Source: Manihot esculenta (lineage: Eukaryota > Streptophyta > Magnoliopsida > Malpighiales > Euphorbiaceae). From it: 64,000 nucleotides of DNA. The notes under the pieces are model-generated. The model was not told the DNA's origin, did not search any database, and saw nothing but the letters and a program-made list of their open reading frames with translations. Made by a program: the position numbers and the translations under genes. The stretch's first letter is position 1, and each line of letters starts with the position of its first letter. The stretch covers positions 7,345,290-7,409,289 of the forward strand of contig NC_035161.2 in assembly GCF_001659605.2 (NCBI RefSeq), read 5' to 3'. Shown here piece by piece: positions 34,995 through 46,973 of the stretch.

Positions 34995-36044
34995 CACATA
35001 AAACATGCAAAAGAAAGCTGGACAGGGCACTTTCGGCGGCAGGTTCGGCGACCGAAACTCCCCTCCAGAGACGAAACTCATGCATGTTCGGCGGCACCTT
35101 TGGCAGCCGAAAGTCTCGTCTAGAGACAAAACTCAACCTTCGGCGGCACTTTCGGCGGCCGAACCTTGCCTCCAGAGACGAAAGTCCAAATGTTCAGGGG
35201 CAAGCTTTGGCAGCCGAAACTGCCTCCACAAGGGGTTCGGCGGCCGAACCTGGTTTTGCCCGCTGGGCAGAACCCTGCTCTGTTTTATGCAAACCTTTCC
35301 CCCAAACTTACCCAACAAGCATATCAACTACTCCCAACTAGCACATACCATAATACATACATAAAAGGGCCTAAAACTCATGTATACCCCCAAGAAACAT
35401 ATCAAACACCACTTAAACATGCTTATACACAAAATCATGCAAAACCTCAACCAAAACCCTATTCATGCATACTAGCCATACAACTCTCCTAAACCCTTCA
35501 AAATCAATAAAAGAGGTTCTGGATCTTGCCTTACCTTTTCCAAGCAAGAGATCAAGTGATCCGAACGTGGAGATATGGAGAAATCTCCTCACAACTCTCC
35601 AAACTTCAAAACTTGGTTCTTTTGCTCAAAACTATCAAACCTTTCAACAACACATGAAAACTCTTCAAAACCTTACAAGATTTGAGCAAGATCATGAAAG
35701 TCAACTAGGGAGGGTGTTGGACTCACCTCTGGCTGAAGATGGAAGCAAAATCTCATCCTTCCACCGACTTGGCGCCCTTTTTATAGGTGGCTGGCCAGAC
35801 CACCTTCGGCGGCCAAACGTGAATCCAAAACCATGCAAGGTTCGGCGGCCGAAATTCACCTTCGGCGGCCGAACTTGCCATTTTCTCCCTTGGCTCTTTT
35901 CTTTCAAAAACTCATTTTCCTTTATACTTAAAACAAGTCAAAATACATAAGAAAACATATGTATTACCCTTCTCTAGAGTGCCGACACCCGAGATTCCAC
36001 CAGACTACAGGAATTCTGAGGCCGGACTCGAGCCGGGTATTACA

Positions 36045-39000
36045 ACATCTATGTCAGTTTGAAAACTAGCATCTATGTAACCATTTACAACTAGCTCGTC
36101 TTCCAAACCTCCATAAACTAGGAATGCATCCTTAGTCCTTCTAAGGTACTTTAGGATATTCTTAACAGCTGTCCAGTGACTTTCACCAGGATCTGCCTGA
36201 TATCTGCTCATTGTGCTCAAGGCATATGAGACGTCTGGTCTAGTACATAACATGGCATACATGATAAATCCAATAGTAGAAGCATAAGGGATCTTATTCA
36301 TCCGTTCTCGCTCATCAGATGTCATAAGACATTGATTCTTGCTGAGATGAATATCATGAGACATGGGCAAGAATCCTCTTTTGGAATCTTGCATGTTGAA
36401 CCTTTTCAGCACCTTGTCAATATAAGTACTTTGACTCAGATCAATTATCCTTTTGGATCTATCCCTATAGATCTTAATACCAAGGATATATGCAGCCTCA
36501 CCTAAGTCCTTCATTGAAAAAGAATTCCCTAACCAAGTCTTAATCTTTTGCAAGGTAGGGATATCATTTCCAATGAGTAATATGTCATCCACATATTGGA
36601 CTAGAAAAACAATTGCACTCCCACTAACCATCTTATAAACACAAGGTTCATCTTCATTCTTGATGAATCCAAAGTCCCTGACTGTATCATCAAAATGAAG
36701 ATTCCAGCTCCGAGAAGCTTGCTTCAATCCATAAATGGATCTCTGAAGCTTTCAAATCTTTCCAGAATTCTCAGGGATTACAAAACCCTCAGGTTGTGTC
36801 ATGTACACATCCTTGAGCAAGTTTCCATTGAGGAAAACTGTTTTGACATCCATTTACCATATCTCGTAATCATAGTACGCAGCAATGGCAATGAGAATTC
36901 TAACTGACTTAAGCATTGCAATTGGCGAAAAGGTCTCATCATAGTCTATACCATGAGTTTGTTTGAAACCTTTTGCGACAAGCCTTGCTTTGTAGGTATG
37001 CACATTTCCATCCATGTTAGTTTTCTTCTTGAAAACCCATTTGCAACCAATGGTCTTAACACCCTCAGGGGGATCAATTAATGATCAAACTCGATTGTCA
37101 TACATGGATTGCATTTCAGATTTCATGGCAGAAAGCCATTTCTCGAAATCTGGACCTGACACAGCTTCTTGATAGGTAGTAGGCTCATCTTGATCAATGA
37201 GAAAAAGATCACGACTATCAGTCATGAGAAATCCATATCTCTCAGGCTGATGACGTGTCCTATCAGATCTACGTGGGACTTATGTCACTGTTTCAGCTTC
37301 CATAACTGTTTGTGGTTCTGAAAGTGGTTCTATCGGCGGTTCAATGCTCTCTTATGGTGCTTGAGTTTCCTCAAGTCGCACTGTACTCCCACTGAATCTA
37401 TGAGAGATAAATTCCTTTTCTAAAAAGGTACCATTTCGAGCAACAAACACTTTTGTTCTCTGAGGGAATATAGAAATAGTATCCTTTGGTTTCCTTAGGA
37501 TACCCCACAAAATTGCACTTGATAGATTTTGGAGCTAGCTTATCTGAAATTGGGCATTTCACATAAGCCTCACAACCCCAAATCTTAAGAAAAGACAAAC
37601 TGGGCATTTTGCCAGTCCATAACTCATATGGTGTCTTTTTAACCGCTTTTGATGGTACTCGATTTAAAATGAATGCAGCTGTTTCCAAGGCATAACCCAA
37701 AACGATAAAGGGAGATTCGTTTGACTCATAGATCGAACCATATCTAATAAAGTTCGATTTCTCCTTTCAGAAACACCATTCCATTGTGGAGTTCCTGGAG
37801 GAGTCAATTGTGAAACAATTCCACCGTTTCTAAGATGTTCATAAAACTCTTGGCTCAAAAATTCACCACCTCGATCAGATCGAAGCATTTTAATAGTTCT
37901 ACCAAGTTGAAAAGTTCTAAACATTTCAAAAGATTCATGCTTATATTTCATTAGGTAGACATAGCCATACCTACTGAAATCATCAGTGAATGTAATGAAG
38001 TACTGATAACCTCCCCTGGCACTAATGCTTAGTGGGCCACATACATCTGTATGTATTAAGCCCAATAAGTCTGAAGCCCTTTGACCTTGTCCAGTAAAAG
38101 AGTCCTTTGTCATCTTACCAAGCAAACAAGATTCACAATTTTCAAATGATTCAAAATCAAATAAATCTAATAAACCATCCTTATGGAGCTTAGATATGCG
38201 ATTCTCATTTATATGGCTAAAACGACAGTGCCATAAATATGTTGTGTTTAACTCATTTGGCTTAGTTTTCTTAGAAGTTATGTTATAGATATTGTTGTCT
38301 CTAGAATCCTCTAGATTAAGGACATAAAGGCCATCATATGAATTTGCAATACAATAAAGCAAATCATCTTTATTAATGGAGCATTTCTTATTCTTAATAA
38401 GAAATGAAAAACCTTCATCGTCCAAAACAGAAACTGAAATAATATTCCTACTCAAAGTAGGAACATAAAAGCAATTGTTCAAAACCAACAAAAGCCCATT
38501 GGACAACACAAGTTCATATGTCCTTACAGCTATGGCAGCAACTCTTGCTCTATTGCCTACACGTAGGTCCACATCGCTCTTTTTCAGTTTTCTACTCCTT
38601 TTGAGACCCTTCACATTTGTACAAATGTGAGAGGCACATCCGGTATCTAATACCCATGAAATAGAAATAGATAAATTAATATCTATAACATAAATACCTG
38701 AAGTCGTAGTCTCACTACTCTTCTTCTTCTTGCACTCATCCAAATAGAGTTTGCAATTTCTCTTTCAATGCCCTAGTTCCTTGCAATGGAAGCAGATTCC
38801 TTCCTTAGGAACTATTTTCTTAGGAACTTTTACCTTGGATTGCCATTTAGGCTTGCCTCGTCCCTTAGGCCCATTACCACCTTTAGACTTGGGCTTCCCC
38901 TTATTTTTCATGGGCTTACCCTTATTGACATTTAAAATTTGGGTAGGCCTTTTCTTGATATTTACCTCAGCTGTTTTTAGCATTCCATGCAGCTCAGGAA

Positions 39001-39565
39001 TGGATTTCTCCATGTTGTTCATGTTATAGTTCATGACAAACTGAGAGAAACTGCCAGGTAAAGAATGTAGGATCAGATCCGTAGAGAGTTCTAAACTCAG
39101 AGGATAGCCAAGTCTAGCAAGGTGATCAATGTAGCCTTTCATCTTTAAAACATGAGCACTAACTGAATCACCTTCGGTCATTTTGCAATCATGCAATGCA
39201 ATGGTGGTTTCATACCTATCCTGCCTAGCTTGTTATTGGAAAGCCTGTTTGAGATGAACACTCATCTCATAGGCCTCAAGGTGCTCCAGATCCTTCTGAA
39301 GTTCTAGGCACATAGTTGCCAACATAAGACATCCAATGTCATTAGAATCATCCATATGCTTCTTATACTTGTTCTTAACAACATTAGTAGCATCAGCAGG
39401 AGGTGGTTCTGGGATAGCTTCATCAAGCACATAGGGCTTTTTTTCTTGCTTGAGAACAATTCTCAAGTTTCTAAACCAGTCAACAAAATTAGTCTCATTT
39501 TCTTTCAGTTTATCCTTCTTAAGGATAGATCGCAGTGATAAGGTGGAATTGTTATTAGCAGCCAT
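36045..39565 (-). pseudogene. Long copia gag-pol up to the RNase H break
   Basis: Gag starts at 39565 (MAANNNSTLSLRSIL). Stops interrupt it at 39233-39235 and at 38765-38767, the latter in the zinc knuckle CFHCKELGH-stop, where the next knuckle residue is Trp (TGG to TGA). Protease WVLDTGCASHI lies near 38650. The integrase zinc finger (LWHCRFSHI...CESCLLGK) is near 38240-38120, and its core has HTDVCGP, RSDRGGEF and GVSERRNR with all three acidic residues. Frameshifts occur near 37690 and near 37430. The RT segment 36005-37200 has further stops (at V-stop-SLID, YEIW-stop-MDV and GKI-stop-KLQ) but keeps QYVDDILLIGND near 36590. The frame ends at the chromovirus insertion and continues at 21801. 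At least seven lesions make it a clear pseudogene. Confidence 0.93.
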
Positions 39566-40042
39566 AATTATCTACAAAAATATGCAAATATAATCAATTT
39601 AGCAAATTAACATTGAGGTGATAATAATCTCCCACTAAAATACAACCCTCAAAATAATAATAATATTTTAGTGGGTTAAGATCCATATTTCACCTAATTC
39701 TAAGTCAGCTTTGGCATGACGCTTAGAATTAAGTTATTTAGGTCGGTAACCCCTTACCAATTACATCTAATGTAACTCTTAGATTATGAGGTGTTGACAT
39801 CATATGTCAAATGCATGTTATACCCCATCTAATGCCTTAGGTCCAAAACCGTTTTGATAGCCTAATTAAGCTCAACCAAAATTAAATAAATGAGTAACTA
39901 TTAATCATCCTATCTTACTAGGATAACCTAATACACTTTGCTTTGTCAAAACCTGCATTTTGGTGATCTTAATCTTGATAGGTATTTAATATATGGGTGA
40001 CATTAAAACTTAAAATTTAGAATGAGGGTTCAACTTTTAATT

Positions 40043-40425
40043 TTAATTATTTTGTCTTGCATATATATATTATAGCATCTTATATGCATACATATATATA
40101 TAGACAATAATGCATAGTATCTCATACTAACATATGACAAAATAATAAAATATAGTCATTTAAATCTGATTTAAAGAATAAAAGAAAATAATTTAAAATT
40201 TATTTTCTTATAATTATTTTGTCTTGCATATATATATTATAGCATCCTATATGCATATATATATATATATATATAAACAATAACGCATAGTATCTCATAC
40301 TAATATATGATAAAATAATAAAATATAGTCATTTAAATCTGATTTAAAGACTAAAAGAAAATAATAAAATATAGTCATTTAAATCTGATTTAAAAACTAA
40401 AAGAAAATAATTTATTTTCTCAAAT
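40043..40425. repeat. Tandem duplication, 167-bp period, in the copia leader
   Basis: A segment starting ATTTTGTCTTGCATATATAT at 40048 is repeated at 40215 with a few changes, each copy ending in TAGTCATTTAAATCTGATTT. A further 50-bp tandem copy of that end lies at about 40360-40410. Confidence 0.85.
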
Positions 40426-40509
40426 TTATTATTATTATTTTTATTCCATGGGCAGAATTGTAATTAGGGCATCTTCTTCCTAAGGAGAAACCCTAGCCGC
40501 CGCCCCCAC

Positions 40510-40745
40510 TGTCGCGCGACTCATTGGCGCCGACCCACCGGTGCGCGGTCCACCGGCGCGCGACACGACGGCTCGAGAGGGGCGCCAAGCTAGTGTGCGA
40601 CCCACGGGCGCGCGATCCATTGGTCACGCGACCCACGGGCACGCGATCCACTGGTCGCGCTATCCGCCGGGGCGCGCGATCCTCCGGGACGCACAATCCT
40701 CTGGGCACGCGACCCCTTGGGTGCGCGACCCTCCGTCCGTACAAC
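40510..40745. repeat. GC-rich minisatellite with about 17-bp units
   Basis: Imperfect units of the form CGCGCGATCCNCYGGGN follow each other for about 230 bp. The block is packed with CG dinucleotides and flanked on both sides by AT-rich sequence. It sits in the leader of the copia element. Confidence 0.8.
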
Positions 40746-41541
40746 GCCGGTGACAGGCGTGCGATGCCCGTCATTGGGTATCCTCAGATTGACCATGGCC
40801 ACAGGAATCGCGTTCCTCATGAACACGATTTTTCCAAAAATTGATTTCCTCCTTTTTTTTATTATTAATTTAATTTTTCTAATAAAAATTAAAATTATCT
40901 AAATGATCCAATTATTTATCCATAAATATTTCATAATAATCAGGCCATTCAAATAAGCATATATCTCATATATCATATTAATCATGGCGTAATTAATTTA
41001 AACGAAAAACACAGGTAGGCTCTGATACAACTGTTGGGAAATCCCGAGATTATTGCAATTCAAAGGCGCAGCAGAAAAATAAAATCTCTTTTGATTTCCT
41101 TTCCCATAATCCGAGTGCTTCGTTTAATTTAAAGAAAGTATACGAGACTAACCTGTTAATTTCGTCGATAAGATACAATGCCGGACTGATGGTGCTGCCT
41201 TTTCAAATGAACACCCTCAATGGTATCCACACGAACGTCTTCTATCCTTCTAGAGTGCTAGCTCTCTCAAGGATGGATAGATTATGTGCTCCACGATCTG
41301 CAGCCTTTTAGACTGAATTTTCTCAAAAATATCATCACTCCTAAATTCGTAGTAGGAGTATTTATAGGTTTCAGTCTTTTCGTTTTCTTGTGTTCAGAAC
41401 CCACTATCATAATCTCACAGATACTCAAATATCTTTATGTGATAGAGTCCTTTATCTGTAACAGTTACAGATAGACTGCAAATATTTTAAATATTATTAT
41501 CTTATAATAATAAATAAATAATTAATAATAATAACACTTTA

Positions 41542-43993
41542 TGTAATACCCGGCTAGATTCCGGCATCGGAATCCCTACCTTCCGGCGGAATCTCCGTTG
41601 GAATCTAGAATTCTGAAGATGCCAAAGGCTTCTAGAGGGGTAAAAATGTGTTTTCTAAAATGTTTTCACATGATTTCATGGTTTTAAATGAAAATGAATT
41701 GAGTTTTGAAGAGAAAAGACCAAGGAGGCGTTTGCCAGGTTCGGCCGCCGAAAGTGAAGTTCGGCCGCCGAATATGGAAAGGCTTCGGGAGCGCCTTTGG
41801 CCTCCGAAAGTTTTGTTTAAACGAGCCAAGGTTCGGCCGCCGAAAGTCAAGTTCGGCCGCCGAACATGCATGAGTTTAGGGGGCACGTTAGGCTGCCGAA
41901 GGTCTTCGACCAGGCCACCTATAAAAGGCCCTCAGATCGGAAATGGGCGAGTTTTCTCCCCATTCTCGAGCTCAGGTGAGTTTATGCCTTCCTTTGGTCA
42001 TTTTCGTGTTTTCTCTACCCATCTCTCAAGTTTTTCATGACTTCTACCCTTGTGTTTGAAGATTTAAAGCTTAAAAGGGGTTTTGGGAGCTTGGAGCTTT
42101 GGAACTTGGATTCTCCACACCTCCGAGTTAGGGATTACACAACCCTCGATCTCCAAGAGGTTAGTGTAGATCCTTGTTTTTCCTTATGTTTAATGAAGTT
42201 TTACGTAAGTTTTATAGAGTTTGATGGTTGAGTTTGGGTAGAAATGCATGTTTAAGGATTATGTGGATTATTGTGCTAATGTATGTTATATGTATGATTA
42301 CATGATGTTTTGTTGGGGTTTTAAGTTAGTTTATGCCCCTTTATGCATGTGGGAGTGAGTATGCATGATTGGGAGAGAGTATGTAAGGATTTGGGTGTTT
42401 TGAGTTCGGTTTTTGGCTAGGCAGAATCGGACCTGTCGTCCAGAGGGGACCAGGTTCGGCCGCCGAAAGGAGTTTCGGCCGCCGAACCTGCATGGGAGGC
42501 AGCCTTTCGGCTGCCGAACGTGCCTCCGAAGGAGGGACTTTCGTTTCTGTCCAGGGGTTTCGGCCGCCGAACCTGCCGCCGAACCTACCCGAGTTTCATC
42601 TCTGGAAGGGGCTTTCGGCCGCCGAAGGTGCCGCCGAAAGTGCCCTGTCCAGTTGTTTCTTGGGCGTTTCCTATGCATGTTTTAGTGATGTTTAGAGGGG
42701 TTTTTTGGGGGTATGTTTATGAGTTGTTTAGAGTATGTTTGGCACCTCATTCGAGTCCACCTGTATAGGATCGGACCCGAGGGACCGAGGAGGCCAGTAG
42801 TGCTAGCAGTTGCAGAGTCAGTCAGCGTCTGCCAGGAGGTGAGTAGAACTAAACTTAATCTTTTATGTACGAAATCGAATGCATAAAGCATGCTCATGCA
42901 TCATGATTATATGTAATAGGATGATTGCACTAGTTTCACGAATGTGACGCATTGCATTATTTGATGTTGATTCAGGAGGTTCGGACCAAGGCGACTTCAA
43001 TAGCCCATATCTGTCATTGAGTCTTGGGTGAGTCTTTTGAGAGCCGGACAAGTACATATAGGAAAGTCCTTGTGAGCTCTCTGTGGACTAGGCACCCTGT
43101 CATGTATGTGAAAGTCCTGTGTGAGCTCCTTTGGGGGAGCCGGGCACCGACAGAGGGATTTTTGAGGTCATGTCTGATCCTTGAGAGTAAAGGTTGCTAG
43201 CAAAGAAAGAAAGAAACTCTCAAAAACAGTCCGTGGGGAATATTTATTTGCATGAACCCCGAGACGGACCTAGTTATGTGATTTCTTTGTGATATGACGC
43301 ATTTCATGAGAGCATGTAATTAATGAACTGTTTTCTTTGTTTCTACTCACTGGGCTTTTTAGCTCACCCCTCTCCCCTAACCCCAGTGTTGCAGGTTTGA
43401 GGTTGATCGGGAAGTTTCAAGAGCAGAGGTTATGCTTTTGTAATAGTATAGTGGTGGACATGATGTATATAAAGGATATGATATGATGATGTATGTAAAG
43501 AGTTTATGAAAAGCTAGAGGATGGAAAGTATAGTAGGTCATGTGCTGTTTAGAGTTGTGCTTGACCCTAGAGTTGGTTGATCCCTTGGCTTACATGATCT
43601 TAAGAAAATGTTTTGATGTTAAAAAGGTTAAAGGTTTTAATGATGTGAAATGTTTTAACGTTATGAGATTTGAATGGCCGTGAGGGAAGAAAGGGTTTCA
43701 ATCCCTTGACCCAAAAGCGGACATGGTTTTAAAGCATGCTTGATGACCCATCTGGTATGAGGTTCTATGTTTTCATGCATGGGTCAGGCTGAGGTAAGGA
43801 AAGCAAGTTTAAAGGTTTTTCTGAGACACAAGCTTACTTTTCAAGAAAAGTTTTGATCATGTATGGGATTTGACCAGGTGATAGGAGGTATGTTGGCTCG
43901 CTACGGGTCCCGGCGGCCTTAAGCCGATCTGGATCCTAGCGCCGGTGGCGGTTCGAGCCGTTACGGTAGGGTATCGGTTTCCGGGTCGTTACA
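41542..43993 (+). mobile_element. Solo chromovirus LTR, plus strand
   Basis: 2452 bp from TGTAATACCCGGCTAG to CGGGTCGTTACA, flanked by TSD CTTTA (41537-41541 and 43994-43998). TATA box 41920-41926; upstream dyads 41739-41910; donor-like AAGAG/GTTAGT near 42160; second dyad cluster 42452-42650; acceptor TGTATAG (ending 42768), 70-nt island, donor at 42839; hairpin module (about 43023-43150); acceptor-like CCCTCTCCCCTAACCCCAG (ends about 43386). There is no internal region. Confidence 0.95.
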
Positions 43994-44567
43994 CTTTATT
44001 ATTATTAATTAATATTAATATTAATAATAATAACACTTTATTATTATTAATTATACTAAAAGCCCATTAATATAGCACATCAACAACGTTCTTGTGTGTG
44101 ACCCAATAGGCTCATATTAATTGGCAATAGGTCCAGTCCCACAAGTCCCATAAATCATAAGTGGCCTCTAGCAAGACATTATGACTACCCAATTAATATG
44201 AGGATCAATAGTCTGATAAAACCTAATAAATAGAACATGTATTAATCCCTTTGTCACATGATATCTAGTTTGAACATAAGTCATGGTCAATGTCAAACTT
44301 ATAATGTTCAAACTTATGATTTCTTGATCTCTATGTAGACTGATAAATTCAAATGATATTGATCACACTATCAATTCATTTGAGCACGGCCATGCATTTC
44401 TCAGTCTCACTTATCGAGGGGCCCAGAAGATATCTCTCTCATAGAGAGGGACAAATCCTATCTTGATTGTTTATTATCCTCTACATAATTTCTATTATGC
44501 TCAATCATAACCTTTATGATTGTGCGATTAAAGACAACGTTTGGTTATGTCAAAACATAATAGTCCT

Positions 44568-46622
44568 TGTAACAGCCCGGAAACCGGACCGCTACCGGCG
44601 CTAGGATCCAAAACGGTTTAAGGCCGCCGGGACCCGTAGCAAGCCTAACATACCTCTTATCACCTGGTCAAATCCCATACATGATCAAACAATTCCACTA
44701 ACACTTAGACTTTTAAAACACCTCAACTACCAAAACATTTCAACAACATACAGACCATGTAAACAAGGGATTAACCAAGCACTAGGGCCAAGCACTACTC
44801 TATACATTACATAATTTACATTCTTTACTTTACATTATATTACACCACTTTATCTTACAATACATTACATAACATTCCTTTAATTTACATCATGTCCACT
44901 ACTCTATTACAAAACATAACGTCTACCCTTGACGCCTTCCTGATCCACCTCTAACCTGCAAAACTGGGGAGTGAGGGAGGGGGTGAGCTACTAGAGCCCA
45001 GTGAGTAGAACAATAAAATAGTTCATTTATTATATGCTTTCATGAAATGCTCCACAGCACAAACATTTCACGTCACAGATTGGACATGACCTCAAAACTC
45101 CCTCTATCGGTGCCCGACCCCCAAAGGAGCTCACACAGGTCTTTCATTACATGTCATAGTGCCTGACCCCCAAAGGAGCTCACACAGGTCTTACCTATAC
45201 AAAATGCCCGGCCCCCTAAAGGAGCTCACACAGGACTTTCAATCATGACAGATCTAGGGGCTATTGAAGTCGCCTGGGTCCAATCCACATCAACAGCAAA
45301 TAATGCAATGCATCACATTCGTGAAACTAGTGCAATCAACCTATTACATATAACCATGTTGCATGAATATGCTTTAGGCATCTGATTTCTTAACATAAAA
45401 GATTAAGTTTAGTTCTACTCACCTCTGGCAGACGCTGGACTGACTCTGCAACAGCTAACACTGATGGCCTCCTCGGTCCCTCGGGTTCGAACCTACACAG
45501 GTGGACTCGAATGAGGTGCCAAACACACTCTAAACAACTCATAAACAACTCCCCAAAAACCCCCTAAAGCACCATCAAAACATGCATAGAAAACATGCAA
45601 AGGAAGGCTGGACAGGGCACCTTCAGCGGCAGGTTCGGCGGCCGAAAGTCCCTTCCAGAGCCGAAAGTCATGCATGTTCGGCGGCACCTTCGGCGGCCGA
45701 ATGTGCATGACAGAGCCGAAAGTCCATTTTCGGGGGCAAGGTTAGGCGGCCAAAGCAAGCATCCACAAGCAGGTTCGGAAGCCAAAACCACCTTCGGCGG
45801 CCGAACCTGAGTTCATCCAGAACTCAGCCTCATGCACAAATAAGCCTCCCAAACCTTCCAAACACCCAAGACATGGTTCCAACTCCACAAAAGCATGCAT
45901 AATCCCTTAACCATGCACAAAGGAGCTTAAAACAAGCTTAAACTCCCACAAACAACAACATAAAGCACACTTAGGCATAAAGGGTCCATAAACCCTCACA
46001 TGCACAACCATGCAACTCATGCATCAAAACCCCCAAAACCCTTCATAAAACTTACTCAAAACACCATAAAAGATGAGGATCTACACTTACCTCTTGAAGA
46101 ACAAGAGTTGATGCGATCCCAACCTAGAGATGTGGAGAATCCAAGCTCCAAAAGTCTCTAAGCTCACCAACTTTGCTCAAACCTCAAAACTCTTCAAAAC
46201 AAGGATAAAACTCATGAAAACTTTAAAGGATTGGAAGAAAAACCATGAAAACAACCCAATGAGGATAAGAACCTACCCTTGACCAAAAAGGAGAGCAAAA
46301 CTCACTCCATTCCCGGTCAACGGGGCTTTTATAGGTGGCCAACCGCCTCTCCTTCGGTGGCCAAAGCTGCATGCACAACCCTACCACGTTCGGCGGCCGA
46401 ACATGGCTTTCGGGGCCAGCAAAACCATGCAACCTTCGGCGGCCGAACCTGGAAATTGCCTCCTTAGCCTTTTCTTTCAAAACTCAAATCCTTTCCACTT
46501 AAAATCATAAAACATGAAAAATCATTTAAGAAAACCTTTACTTTACCCTTCTAGAAGACTCCGACATCGAGATTCCACCGGTCGGTAGGAATTCTGATGC
46601 CTGAATTTAGCCGGGTATTACA
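44568..46622 (-). mobile_element. Solo chromovirus LTR, minus strand
   Basis: 2055 bp with ends TGTAACAGCCCGG and GCCGGGTATTACA, flanked by TSD GTCCT (44563-44567 and 46623-46627). TATA box 46327-46333 (minus); dyads 46350-46450 and 45620-45805; donor-like AAGAG/GTAAGTGTAGATC near 46090; three tandem hairpin modules at 45109-45240. Confidence 0.95.
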
Positions 46623-46932
46623 GTCCTTATGTTGGAAACTATGACAATCTCAAGTCAAAGGATTAAGACATAACTACTTTGAGATTCACTTATGATAATG
46701 ATCCATGTAGTGATTTCAATGCGGATCCATCCAATACTTTGTTCTCTAACAAGTATTTATGAATATTGATTATATCAACATATACATAATCATCTCATGA
46801 TTATCAATCAATAATCATACTAGTTATATTTTTATTATTATCAACATAATAATAAGTAACCAGGGATGATAATCATTATTATGTAACATACAAATAGGTC
46901 CAAGATAATGGCCTAGGGCAAATACACTAACA

Positions 46933-46973
46933 CATGCACCAAAACTGCATACATAAAAACCCCATACTAGAGC
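46933..46973 (-). mobile_element. Second piece of the layer-2 minus LTR
   Basis: It continues the LTR begun at 19668 after the copia insertion: GCATACATAAAAACCCCATA then CTAGAGC corresponds to 14050-14076 of the related solo LTR. It is cut at 46974 by a plus LTR; its remainder is outside the window. Confidence 0.8.

Larger units (their letters stand above)
21802..36044 (-). mobile_element. Chromovirus (Tekay/Del-like Ty3/gypsy), minus strand
   Basis: TSD ACATC (21797-21801 and 36045-36049) closes the element inside the copia RNase H. The 3' LTR is 21802-23909, the polypurine tract 23910-23924, gag-pol about 24003-28928, the primer site 29126-29138 (TGGTATCAGAGCC on the minus strand), and the 5' LTR 29142-36044, itself split by a young copia element. 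Pol order PR-RT-RNaseH-INT plus a C-terminal chromodomain-like segment places it among chromoviruses. The two LTRs are similar but differ by several substitutions and indels (for instance a 20-bp dyad copy missing from the 5' LTR near 35245). Confidence 0.95.
29142..36044 (-). repeat. 5' LTR of the minus chromovirus, split by copia
   Basis: The two LTR pieces are 29142-30161 and 35000-36044, about 2065 bp in total after removing the copia element and one TSD copy. They align with the 3' LTR at 21802-23909 throughout. TATA box near 35778-35784 (minus); dyads 35028-35255 and 35800-35875; donor-like site near 35537 (GGAAAAG/GTAAGG). Confidence 0.93.
39566..41031 (-). other. 5' leader of the long copia element
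   Basis: This untranslated region lies between gag and the 5' LTR. It holds AT-rich DNA with a tandem duplication (40043-40425), then a GC-rich minisatellite (about 40510-40745), and ends at the primer site (41014-41031, with TATCAGAGCC). It contains no gene; the open frames across the GC block are repeat artefacts. Confidence 0.8.
19844..46932 (-). mobile_element. Long-LTR Ty1/copia element, minus strand, multiply interrupted
   Basis: LTRs of about 1.5 kb begin TGTTGGGAAATCCCGAG and end CACTAACA: the 3' LTR is 19844-21340 and the 5' LTR 41032-46932 (split). The TSD CATGC (19839-19843, 46933-46937) closes the element. The primer site next to the 5' LTR reads TTGTATCAGAGCC on the minus strand (one mismatch to the usual iMet site). 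The order gag, protease, integrase, RT, RNase H is that of copia. Long LTRs and the Gag start MAANNNSTLSLRSIL fit the broad Tork/TAR/Angela group; the lineage is tentative. A chromovirus (21802-36044) splits RNase H, and two solo LTRs split the 5' LTR. Confidence 0.95.
41032..46932 (-). repeat. 5' LTR of the long copia element, split twice
   Basis: LTR pieces are 41032-41541, 43994-44567 and 46623-46932. They are interrupted by a plus solo LTR (TSD CTTTA) and a minus solo LTR (TSD GTCCT). The pieces align in order with the 3' LTR 19844-21340. Confidence 0.93.

Noticed and set aside
40493..40844. Overlapping Arg-rich open frames on both strands
   Set aside because: Artefacts of the GC-rich 17-bp minisatellite.
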